DNA of 64,000 nucleotides from Bombus terrestris (taxonomy: Eukaryota > Arthropoda > Insecta > Hymenoptera > Apidae). Location: assembly GCF_910591885.1 (NCBI RefSeq), contig NC_063271.1, positions 10,161,001 to 10,225,000 on the forward strand. The letters are read 5' to 3'. The notes beneath the pieces are model-generated. The model did not search any database and was not told where the DNA came from. It saw nothing but the letters and a program-made list of their open reading frames with translations. A program made the position numbers and the translations under genes. Below, piece by piece: positions 1-10,425 of this stretch; the first letter of the stretch is position 1, and every line of letters begins with the position of its first letter.

Positions 1-192
1 GATTCATTTCTTTCTTAGCCATCGATATCGCGCGCGTTTGTTTAGAAGTCCGCGACGACTGCCACATGTGCGGTTTCCCGAAAATTCGGCGAAGGAGCCG
101 TAGGGATATCGATGACACCTAAAGCTCGTCGGCATAGTGCTTTCAAGATAAAGCGCCTTGTGCCGCGAAACCGTTGGAAATTTCCGAGGTCG
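1..192. other. Left edge, no gene recognised
   Basis: Somewhat CpG-richer than the following DNA (GCGCGCG near 30). It shows no similarity to the acyltransferase gene upstream of the fragment that begins at 193. An open frame from 112 runs into that fragment but has no recognisable protein content. Confidence 0.4.
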
Positions 193-551
193 AGTGTCGC
201 CACAAGTATAATGAAACTATTTCATTTGGACAATTTCAATGTAATATTACTATTATATTATGAAATAATAATTCTGTTTTTCGGGGTACCCTGTTAGTTA
301 CAATGGCTGTTTGTAGTTTTAGTGCTTCTATTCTCCTATGTGCAACAATTGAAATGCTGTTTATGTCACTACTGCGATTGTATAATAGTGCGCGAAGAAA
401 AGCGAAGCGAAATAATTCATCCCGAATTTTTCGCGTTTGTTATAGATGCATTTATGATGGTGATTATTATTACAAACGTATAACAATCTACGGGAAATGT
501 TCCGCATTCCCGTTAAATAAAGATATGTTAAATATACAAAAGTATAAGTGA
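193..551 (+). pseudogene. C-terminal exon fragment of a decayed NRF-6-like acyltransferase
   Basis: This stretch matches the last intron and last exon of the intact gene (8296-8531). The residues after 285 (GTLLVTMAVCSFSASILL) correspond to GIYGVTMIVCSFCASILL there. The equivalent of the intron donor is deleted near 200, and the acceptor AG has become GG at 283-284, so normal splicing is not possible. The homologous part of the reading frame ends around 400. The remaining frame to 551 is a longer tail with no counterpart in the intact protein. Upstream of 193 the sequence does not match the gene, so this is a truncated duplicate. Confidence 0.7.
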
Positions 552-1020
552 AACGAAAATCGTAATTAGAAAGTGTGCATTAAACTCAAACGTATTGAGA
601 ACCTGTCGACTTATTCGACATAGATAGTCGATGAACTACGAAAATACCGGGTATCTGTTCGTGTCGCTGTAATGTTCATCAGTATGATCATTCCTTTAAA
701 ATGCGTTTTTAGAGTTACATATCACTTGCATTAAGTTTATAAGTAAAGCTGAGCTATTCCTTCTTTACATAAGTACTTATATAAGCACTGAAAAACCTTT
801 CATGATTTTGTAATATGGAAGTAATATTAACATGGCAAAAACTGTGAGTTGTAAAAAGTCATGAATATTAAAGGAATGTTAAGAGTAAAGCACAATTCGT
901 GGTTTTTAAATTATCCGCCCTGTTCTATTCCAACTACCTGAATAATGTACTAAAGTTTTGTGATTTCTAGCTTTAATTAATCAGCACTATTAATATTCAT
1001 CTAAAAAACCGACACTGATT
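552..1020. other. Intergenic AT-rich stretch
   Basis: No open frame, RNA gene or repeat recognised between the C-terminal acyltransferase fragment and the dispersed repeat that starts near 1021. Confidence 0.4.
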
Positions 1021-1345
1021 GAGTATAAAGACCGCTACGATGAGAAATTAGAAGTTCGAGACACGTACGTTAGGTGAAGCATCAAGACGAGTGAAAATGT
1101 GCCAAGAACAAGATGGACATCAGGAATTTTAGGAAAAGAGTAATTTCCATCAAAGTTATGAAAACGGAGATGAATTTTATTTTCTGAATTCAAAGATTCG
1201 TAAATTTTGGGCTTATGAAAATTTGCAACTTTCATAACTCCAAAGTACGATCTTTTTAGAATTGATGAACTCGAAAATTCGGAACCTGGAAATTAGAAAA
1301 TTTGGGATATCGAGATTTATAAAATCGGAAAATTTATCGCTGCGG
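1021..1345 (+). repeat. Segment similar to 10005-10425
   Basis: The core GAGAAATTAGAAGTTCGAGAC at 1039-1059 has the counterpart GAGAAATTAAAAGTTCGAGAC at 10021-10041, and similarity continues in the same order through TTTCCATCAAAGTTATG and the following purine-rich section. Both copies then pass into diffuse AAATTCGG/AAATTTG-type short repeats. Each lies downstream of an acyltransferase C-terminal exon, so this is probably the flank of the duplicated gene unit. Confidence 0.5.
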
Positions 1346-2214
1346 TATCGCTGTTAACATCGCTGCGTCATTCATGTAACCGAATATTTATATTTATATT
1401 TTTATGTATATTTATATTTGCTATCAAATCCATAGAACAAATCGAAAATTCATTTTACCCATCATGCTATTAATCTCTGAACCTGCAACGTTATGTTAGT
1501 GAAGTGGTACGTTCTTCGGAACAAACATAAAGAACAAGTGCATGAAACGTACGTTCTTCGGGTTACAAGCGACAAACACTTTCTTTTCTTCGTCGCATTC
1601 GCACGTGCAGACGTATTTTCTGGAAAAAGTCCAGAAAATGATTTGATATTTTAAAACAATTCCATAAATCTGGAACGAAATATCTGCTTAAAATCTTCAA
1701 ATGCGTATGGGCCCACGTAGTCTTTCTCAGCAGCTGGAGGAAAGCAGTTGTTGTATCGATCCTTAAAAACATACCAACCACTACATAAGTTCATCCAAGA
1801 TGGACTACGACTCGACAATATACGGCCCTGCCAAACCACCTATATTAAAAGCAATAAAACATCGCTTTAAGGTTAATTAGAGGGGTACATCGAACATGCA
1901 AAGTCAACAGTATCCTCTTCGAAACCAAATATATGGCACTATATCGACGAAGGTAGTTTCCAAGTATAAAATACGCTCTGAAAGTCCCCTCTACATCACA
2001 CAACAAAGTATATAACTATATGTATATTAACAGATACAAGAAACTATGCGACAGGAGCGAGCAGACAAAGGAAAGCAAAACGGAACAATGCTTTCTTAGA
2101 TATATGCTCCGAATGAGCTACTGTCGCGTGATGGTTACACACGTTGTATGAAAAACAGAAATTTGTTATGCTAATAATTATACAACCAATATACGTTGAA
2201 AAATACCAATATAC
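1346..2214. other. Intergenic, one unassigned minus-strand frame
   Basis: No gene is recognised. On the minus strand, a frame from 1839 down to 1651 ends in TAA and reads like a protein (GWYVFKDRYNNCF, PYAFEDFKQIFRSRF). It begins just after an AG that follows a T-rich run, so it could be a terminal exon or a relic. The family is unknown. Confidence 0.25.
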
Positions 2215-3475
2215 CATTTGAAAAACATCATTCTTCTAAATTCGAGTTGACGTCGAACAGAGATAGTTAAATTTCGTAATGCTGTGAATAACCAGATACT
2301 TTGGGGACTAAGAGATAAATAGAAGGTTTAAGATACCTTGACAAACTTCGCTCGACGAAGTTACTGTAAGTAGATGACGATTGCGGAAAGAAGAAGGCAA
2401 ATTAATCGAAATACGCATAATCTATCAGGATTTAACAAATTATACAGTCGGTTAAACTCAAAAAACATGAAAATAATTCTTGTGCAACCGCGTCAGTTTT
2501 CCCGAAGCCAATTATATCGCGTTACGTTCGCGATTGTGTCATATGCATAATTTTTCATCGAATCAACCGTCGAAACAGAAGCATGGGCTGCGTAAAAATG
2601 ACGACATTTGTCGCCGAAGTGCATCTCTTTTCACGATCAGTTGCTTCCATTACAGAATCATGTGTTTTTCAAGCGTTAGACACCAACGACGTGCCACCCA
2701 GGGAATTTGGCAACGAGCACAATTATTTTATAGGAGATCGTCTGACTTGCGAAAAAAATCGCACGCCATTTCTATGACAGAAAGTATGAAAGAACAATTC
2801 GATATACCGGAACCCGAACAAGGAACATCCGCCTTTTGAGTTTCGACTTTTTATTGGACATATGCGGACAATACCGTGTACGCATAAAATCATAAGACAA
2901 AGTAGGTACATGGATATTTCATTGTTTGCATCTGGAATCCATATATCTAACGATTCGAGTCGCAATGCTACTTGCAATCAACATGTAATCATCAATATGA
3001 TTTATATAGCAAATTAACGATGTACTTCATTAAAACGAATCATGACATTTATGTATGACCTTTTACGATTGTAAAGAGCTATCAGAGATTTGAGACATTG
3101 TGCTTCTTTTCAGGATTTGATGACGCTTGGAGTTTGCTTATTTGCATTCAATATCAAACGTGAAGTCGTCACTATGATGGATGGAGAATTTCATAATGAA
3201 TCTCTTTTCGTCGGAAAACTTTTTTATACAGACTTGAGGCTCATCAAAGTCTCCAATATGACGGACGATCAACAATGATTTCTCGCTACGAAATTCCAGG
3301 CTCGTTATTGAAAGTTCGAATTCTCGTCACCAATTGCCATACACGCTATATATCGCGATCTGCGTCCGATGAAAAATCGACTAGAATCTTAACAATTTTG
3401 ATTACAGAGGATTTTCATTACTTTCATGTGCTGACATTCGAAAGTAGCCATGTTTGCGATACGCTTGGATATTGA
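2215..3475 (+). pseudogene. N-terminal NRF-6-like pseudogene (remnants of exons 1-4)
   Basis: Exon-1 remnant 2215-2314 ends in AGAGAT, so the donor GT is lost. Exon-2 remnant 2674-2901 keeps its acceptor but is frameshifted in the segment matching the NPNEEYSSFEFRFF region. Exon-3 remnant from 3114 has TGA at 3276-3278 where the intact gene has the Trp codon of DDHQWL. Exon-4 remnant from 3408 runs into TAG. The introns are also similar to those of the intact gene, so this arose by genomic duplication and not by retroposition. No acyltransferase-3 exons follow. The divergence from the intact copy is clearly greater than allelic. Confidence 0.8.
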
Positions 3476-4745
3476 GAATACGATAGACATGGAAAATTAA
3501 AAACGTTGTCATCATTGCTAAAAGGAACTTTCCCACGGAAAATGGCGTCATAAAATTGCTTACGAAGTTTTCCACGTTTTGGTTGTTTCGAACGGGACAA
3601 TCGTTACTTTCTTTTGGACAATGAGCAGGCGAAATATTGATTAGACAAATCGCGGAAGAAGGTATACTGCGTCTATTTTATAAAAATTTGCACTTCGGTG
3701 ATAGAATCCCATAGAAAAAGAAAGTGAATTTAATGTAGAATTATCTTTATACATTGTGCAACTGCTGACTTAAAGTCGAGAAATATTTATTCCCGATTCT
3801 GGTTATCATTGACGTATATTCATGCTATTTCATAAACTTACTTTTAATTGCTATAATGTTATCATATTTAACGGTTTTCAACATACTGTTCACTTGGAAA
3901 TGAATAGTCAGGCTATCGGAATTGAAATAATTTTGTAATATAATTTAATAGCTTGGTTAATGCTCCACAGAGTTGGTCAAACAATGCGTAGATCATTAAT
4001 TAATTGAATTTATTATAATTATAATCTTTTCTTTTTGTTCGAATACAACGCGACATATACAAAGACGGTATCTGAGCTAGAAAACTAATCTGTAACTTCT
4101 TGACCGCGGCCCATAAAAATTTATGGCGCGAGATAAAGTAATAGATTGATAGATTTTAGTTACCGCGGCTTCATAAAAGAAATGAGCATTTTAAAGCGAT
4201 ATATATAAATACACTCGCATTATAATAGCAGCAGTGAGCACTAAAATTACGGAAATTCCAAGAAGGAAGCTAGCTCAGGCTTCCACGTCAAAACCCTCAA
4301 TCGCAAACATATTAGTAATTATATCGGCCGAATCTAGTTGGCTGACAATTCTGAAAAACTCACTTGGAAAATAAAATATAACGTAAAAAGAAACGAAAAT
4401 TGGAGGCAAACGATTCAAATAACTAATACCAGATTACAAAATTGGATCAGAGGAAATAACATGAAAAACTAATGCAATTAAAATAATTGTGATATTTTAC
4501 ATCATAAATGGTGTGTCCTGTAGCGACTACGCATTGTCGCGCTTCAATCTTATCGGAAACCGTTGAATCCCCTCGAGCTCCATTCGCCATTCGAGCCCCG
4601 ATCAACGCAGTCGTATTTTCAATAGAACATAGTAACAGCAGCAACGTACATTATTACGAACACGAGAACAAAATACATTCCCGTGGCTGCCGATATTCCT
4701 CAATAGTTAATTCTAATAATTCAAGTGTAAATCTCATTTCAAAGT
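3476..4745. other. Intergenic region upstream of the intact acyltransferase gene
   Basis: No further acyltransferase exons are seen after the pseudogene. The frame at 4508-4885 overlaps exon 1 in another phase and looks like a shadow. The stretch probably contains the promoter of the gene at 4746. Confidence 0.4.
4200..4210 (+). promoter_or_regulatory. Possible TATA box upstream of the acyltransferase gene
   Basis: A TATATAAATA string lies about 540 bases before the start codon, with GCAGCAGTGAGC about 30 bases downstream as a possible initiator. AT-rich DNA makes such strings common, and an untranslated leader or leader intron would be needed to bridge the gap to 4746. Weak support only. 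Confidence 0.15.
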
Positions 4746-7700
4746 ATGAAGTGCAGAAGAATTTCGTGGATATGGTTATCCCTTTTATCATTAACAAGCT
4801 TTTACGTGTCAATACAAGCGACCACGCTAGACCCAGTGACCATGAGGCAGGTACTTCCGGTGTACGCGGTTTTGGAAAATGCTGATCTTCTAAATTCCAG
4901 CAGATGTCAGACCCAGATAGATGAATTTCGAAATGCGGTGGATAACCAGATACTTTGGGCTCTAAGAGGTTAATAGAACTTTTAAAATATCTACCCGAAT
5001 TCGGTTTCGCGTAGCTACCGCCAGTCAATTACAGCGAAAGGTAAGAAGGAGGCAAACTAAACGAAATACGTATAACCGATCGTGATTCAAAAAGATGTAC
5101 ACTGTGTTTGCGATTGTGCTTCGTGACATGTTCTCGATGAACACGTTTATACCGCGGAAAATTCGAATCAAAAACAATAGAAACAACTCCTGTGCAAACG
5201 CGAGGATTCTTCTGATCACGATACCTCCACGTTACATCGCGATTGTGTAAGATGCGTAACTTTTTATCGAGCCAACTCCCAACCTTGAGACTTTCTTTGC
5301 GCGTTGTGTTGTAAAAGCTGCGATCGTCATCGTCACTGTTTTCCCGATCAGCTGATGCTGTTGGTTTCAAAAGATGCGCTTAATTTTCCCACCGCTTCAT
5401 TCTAATGAGGTATCATGTGTGTTTTAAGCGTTGGATACCAGTGGCGTACCATCCGGAGGTTTTGTCATCGGGAATAATCATTGGTTAGGAGACCAAGAAA
5501 GTTGCAAACTTTTCTCTGAAAATCGGACGGCATTTCTATCGGAGAAAATACGAAAGAACAATTCGATATACCGGAACCCGAATGAAGAGTATTCATCCTT
5601 TGAGTTTCGTTTCTTTATTGCACGTGCGCGGCACAATAGCACTGTGCAATATCATGTAGAAGTGGAAGACGAAGTAAGCAAATGGATATTTTAGTTTTTG
5701 TATTTCGAATGTATATCTCTAACGATTCAAGTTGCAATACGAATTACAATTAGTACATAGCCAGTTTATGCAGTCAATTAAGAATTTATCCCATTAAAAC
5801 AATATCGATATATGATATCATTAACATTAAAATATTTCATGAAATTTTTACGATCACGACCGACAATCATAAATTTGAAAAACTGCGCCCATTTTAGGAT
5901 TTGGTCACGCTTGGACTTTGCTTACCGGCGTCCTGCAGCATAGGCGATGTTGCCACTATGCTTGATAAAGTATTTCGTAATGAGACACTTTTCATTGGTA
6001 AACTTTTTAGTATACATTTCAAGTTGATCGAAGTCTCCGATTTGGTGGATGATCATCAATGGCTACACTCTGCGAAAATGATTTCCATCATGTACGTAAA
6101 CTTCAAACTCGTAATCGAAGACTCGAATTTTTGTCTAGCCAAATATGTATTACATACGTCGAGATCTGCATCCCATAAAATACCACCTATGAACTTTAAA
6201 ATTCTGATTACAGAGGAGTTTTGCTATCATTGTGTGCTACCGTAATAGCGGCCACATTATACGACGTTTTCGTCCATCGCAAGCGTTTAAATAAAGAAAG
6301 AGGAAGGCTTATATCTATTGGTACTTCGAATTAACAATTACTTATCACAAAACTACACTCGCGTTATCAACCTTACTGATTTTTATCCCCTGGACTTTAT
6401 TTCATGGGAATCTATGTAACGTATGGTTAACTTTGAATAGAACTGGAGAACGTTAGGGAAGAGAAACAGGAAACCGACAACGAAAAACCGGCACCCCCCG
6501 AATCGGCGAAGCGGAATCGTATAGGTCAACACCTTCTGTGCTTTTCATTTCTTACCAATGTGAAGGAAATATTTAAGCGGGAAAAGAGTGAAGATAAACT
6601 ACGCTTATTCTACGGTTTGAAAACGTTAACAATGGTATGGATTATTCTGGGGCACTTATTATTCTTCGGATTTCATGTTATGAGTAAGAAACGAATTTTA
6701 ACGATGTTTTAATTTTCCTACTCAGAACCGATTTCTGATCTACCATGTATTTTATTAATGCAGTCATTCATGTATACAGGTAACACATGGCTTGTATATA
6801 CAATGGACGACAATATACTCTCACAAATCATAAGCAACTTCACATTATCGGTGGATGCATTTTTTTTTATGAGTGGTTTTCTGTTGTCATATACATTTCT
6901 GAAGGAACGACAAAAATATCACGGAATCCCGACTATAGCAAAAAGGATGAACGAATTTTTTCAAAAGATTGTCAAACGATATATAAGGTAAAGTATAGCA
7001 TTAATGATTAATTAGTTCTATCGGTGAGATTTCGATGATAATAGAAGAAATACATTAACTTTGAAGGCTTACACCTGCATATTTCGTTGTTATGTTGATA
7101 ACGATATTGAATTTTACCTGGGACGATCATGTCTCATTACTTCTTACCTTCGAGCATCCACATACAAAGTGTTCCAAATATTGGTGGACTAACATACTTT
7201 ACATCAACAACTTCTATAGGTGGGATGAGCTAGTACGTATCCTTTCTCACATAATTTATTGCATTGTTCGCGTTACTACCAAAGAATTCGTTTCGAGGAG
7301 AAATACTGTTTGCAGTGTCTCACATGGAGTTGGTACTTGCCCAATGATATGCAGTTCTTCGTATTTGGCAGTTTTCTTCTAACTTTATCGATCACGTGAG
7401 TTTGTAATTTCGTTCTTTAATTCCTTAGTTTTATCCAGGCTATAAATCGGCTGTTTCAGGCATTACAATATTGCCGTGGGTATAGGCGTTGTTACGCTAG
7501 TTTCATCGATAGGATCACTATTTTATACGGGATACACTCTTAATTACCAGCCTACGTAAGCATGCAAAATGTTTAACATTCTTTATAACATAAGAAATTT
7601 GTAAATATACTTATATTTACTTTTCTAGATTGGACGAACAATATAAGACGCTGACATACTTTTATATACGACCGTGGTGTAGAATACCGCCATATCTCAT

Positions 7701-8531
7701 AGGAATGGCCACATGTCAACTTCTTTCAAAATGGAATTACAAATTGCATTTATCAAAAGTAACGTATACTATTTGTTCGCTAAACTTATATTTCTCTGCA
7801 TTTTTCAATAATGTGATTAAATTTATGTTTCAGAAAAGCTTAATCGTTGGTTGGTCTTTGGCAATTCTATGTAATTGTTCGATTCTCTTCGGACTCACGA
7901 ACAAGAACATATCCTTAGATTTATCCGTTCTTTATTTGGCCCTCAGTAGAACAGGCTGGGCATTAGGCATTGCCTGGCTCGTAGTTGCATGCACTACGAA
8001 TAATGGCGGTAAGTCGATATACTCCAAATCACTGATTAATGCGATAATGTCACTGAATAATACGTTAATGTCATTCTTCTTACTGTAAAAATACTTTTTG
8101 TGTAATGCGAAATAGTTAATGTTTTGCAAACTACATCCAAATATATTGTTATGTTTGCAGGTATCATGAACAAAATCTTATCGCTAGATATTTTCGTCGT
8201 TTTGGGCAGATTAACATATGGTGCTTATCTCCTTAACCCTGTTATTATACTTTTGGCTTACTCTTTAAATTACTATGTTTTCTGCTTTAATATGGCCACG
8301 TTTGTAAGTATAATGAAATTATTTCGTTCGGACAATTTCGATGTAATATTAGTGTCATGAAATAACGTTTTTGCTTTTCAGGGCATTTACGGCGTTACAA
8401 TGATTGTTTGTAGTTTTTGTGCTTCCATTCTGTTATTCGCAGCAATCGAAATGCCGTTTATATCACTTCTGCGATTGTATATTAGTGCACGAAGAAGAAC
8501 GAAAGAAGCTTGTAGCAATAAATTAATCTGA
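4746..8531 (+). CDS. NRF-6-like (nose resistant to fluoxetine) membrane acyltransferase-3 protein, 13 exons
   Basis: Exons read by eye: 4746-4968, 5429-5673, 5898-6091, 6214-6320, 6441-6683, 6726-6987, 7067-7232, 7298-7395, 7460-7555, 7629-7758, 7834-8008, 8161-8303, 8382-8531. All introns are GT-AG and every junction keeps phase, giving 743 codons plus TGA, near the usual length of the family. Residues 1-25 look like a signal peptide. The NRF domain follows (Cys54, an ALDTSGVP motif, GLCLPASCS near residue 163). A charged linker (257-310) leads to the acyltransferase-3 domain, opening with FYGLKTLTMVWIILGH, whose His328 is the family's likely catalytic residue. Later hallmarks are the DAFFFMSGFLLSY helix, RPWCRIPPYLIGM and LGRLTYGAYLLNP, with about ten membrane helices overall. 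The family is named for C. elegans nrf-6; relatives act in lipid or drug handling, but the acyl substrate is unknown. The start is the first ATG before the signal peptide. The weakest junction is the acceptor of exon 8 (7297). The orthologue is not identified. Confidence 0.9.
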
Positions 8532-9228
8532 GTCGTCCAATTAGTAAACTTATGACAGGAAGTTACCATTTCAAGTGTTGAAATATTGAAAAATATCATA
8601 TATCTTTATGACAGTGATCTCTGAACTTAACGTAATTGATTGTTAATATCATTTCATGGTTCGTTATTCATAATGTAGTTTAGTTTATTAAAATACCATG
8701 GAAGAAGAATTAGTTAAGAGAATCACTTGCGCAAAAGTTTTCCACGTTCTTCTTTATTAACGAGGATATTGTACATAAGAAAGTGACTTGGAAGACGGAA
8801 AGGTACTCGTGTACAAATAAATATGGATCACTGAAAGTATGCAGTACCCGGCGACCTATAAAAATTTGTAAAATCGTATCTATATAAATGGATGATAATA
8901 TAAATATAGAATATGATATAAAGTATACGATGGAATTCTGCCTCGGTGTATTAAATTTGGTCTACAATAAAGTATGCAGGCAGTAGTATGGAACACAGAC
9001 TAAGCAATACGACAGTAGGTAAAAATACCAAATTTCAAAAACGTCACGGATCAACAGGTGTCTAATCGAAACTCTTCGCAGTTTATTTCCGTAAGAAGCA
9101 ACCCTCAATTTCGATTAGTGACCTCAAAGCGTCGCTCTAGCATAATATTTTGTTATCCGGATACTACATAAAACGCAGAATGTGATCTTTATCTTACATT
9201 GTATTGTACAACACATATGAGTTTTAAA
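8532..9228. other. 3' flank of the intact gene
   Basis: AT-rich. Probably holds the 3' untranslated region (candidate AATAAA at 8816), then leads into the orphan exon copy at 9229. Nothing else was recognised. Confidence 0.4.
8816..8821 (+). terminator. Candidate polyadenylation signal of the acyltransferase gene
   Basis: AATAAA lies 285 bases after the stop codon at 8529-8531. The hexamer is frequent in this AT-rich sequence, so the assignment rests only on position. Confidence 0.3.
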
Positions 9229-9485
9229 CGCCGTGTACTATTTGAGGAAATATGGCGTCTCCATCTGAGAGATTTGTCAACGGGAATAATTATTAATTAC
9301 GAGATCGTCTAGTTTGCAACAACCTCTCTGTAAATCGCACGCTGCTTATCTCGGAGGAAGAACGAAAGAACGATATGATATACCAGAACCCGAACGAGGA
9401 GTATCCACCCTTTGAGTTTCGTTTTTTTATTGCACGCATGCGGCACAATAGCACTGTGCAATATCATGTAGGAATAGAAGACGAA
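9229..9485 (+). pseudogene. Isolated exon-2 copy of an NRF-6-like gene
   Basis: Matches exon 2 of the intact gene (5429-5673), best in the second half, where NPNEEYPPFEFRFFIARMRH and the donor GTAAGC at 9486 are kept. The acceptor dinucleotide is AA in place of AG (9227-9228), and in-frame stops occur in the first half (for example the TAA after NNY). No neighbouring exons were recognised on either side. It lies downstream of the intact gene in the same orientation. Confidence 0.7.
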
Positions 9486-10004
9486 GTAAGCATATTGTTA
9501 TTTTACAGGTTGCACCTCAAATTTATATTTCCAACGATTCAAGCAAGTTAAATTAAATTGGAATGTAGAATTGGGAAAAAGGTGAGCAGTATGGAAATAT
9601 GATATAGAATCCTCTTTAATTTATTTTCTCTTTGCTGTATTATGCTCTTTCCTTTTACGTTTCTCCCGTTTAATGAAAATTCGATAATTAAATAGCAAGA
9701 TCAAGAATCAATTTAATTCGTTGTAATAAAAAGAGTCGGAGAAAGGATTAGAGCTTTGGTAAATTATTCAGGAAATTATCGCGGAAAATTTCACAGAGAC
9801 ACGTGCTTCGTTTCGAAACTGGAAGAAATTAGAAAACGAAACCATCGACAAGAAAGTTGACCACGTCGAATTAATTCGATAATACGCTTATCGGCATGCA
9901 TCGCGTCCCAATTGCTCGCACGACGTGACGTCCCGTGTTTTGCGAGTCTTTGCAACTTCCTAACCGACCAAATTGATTCAGCTATCGAAGCTGATGAGCT
10001 ACAT
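9486..10004. other. Unassigned stretch after the orphan exon
   Basis: No exon 3 or later acyltransferase exons and no other gene recognised. Confidence 0.4.
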
Positions 10005-10425
10005 AGGACGAAGACTATTACGAGAAATTAAAAGTTCGAGACACATATAATCGGTGAAAAATCAAAACGAAAGAAGGTTTGCCTGAAGAAGAATTTTTTC
10101 TATCAGAGTCAGGAAAATAGAAATAAATTTAACATACGTCGGATTTGACATTTGTAACGAAAACTGATATTTTGGGGATTTGAAGAGTTGACATCTAGAA
10201 TTGCGAAGATTTGAAAGTAATAGAACTTCGAGTACTAGCAATTTTGGAAATTCGGAAATTCAAAAATATGCAGATTTGGATGATTTGAAATATCGAGAAT
10301 TAAGAAATCGAAAGACTTGCAGCTTCCAAAATTTAGACTTACAATTTTCCATTTCAAAAACTTTCAATACCTTGAAATTTCCTCGAATAGCAACGCGTAT
10401 ACGCGAAACTTGTAAAATCCTTTAC
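10005..10425 (+). repeat. Segment similar to 1021-1345
   Basis: Partner of the segment at 1021. After the shared core (10021-10041) it becomes a diffuse array of short AAATTCGGAAATTC and GATTTGA motifs. The open frame at 10201-10431 is a by-product of this low-complexity composition and is not treated as a gene. Confidence 0.5.

Noticed and set aside
98..115. 18-base inverse match to 29255-29272 (ATATCGATGA region)
   Set aside because: Isolated short match with unrelated flanks; possible by chance in 64 kb.
4508..4885. 125-codon frame upstream of and across exon 1 of the acyltransferase
   Set aside because: It overlaps the well-supported signal-peptide exon in another phase and has no family features.
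7092..7382. 96-codon continuous frame in the acyltransferase gene
   Set aside because: It reads through the intron at 7233-7297; spliced exons 7 and 8 match the family much better.
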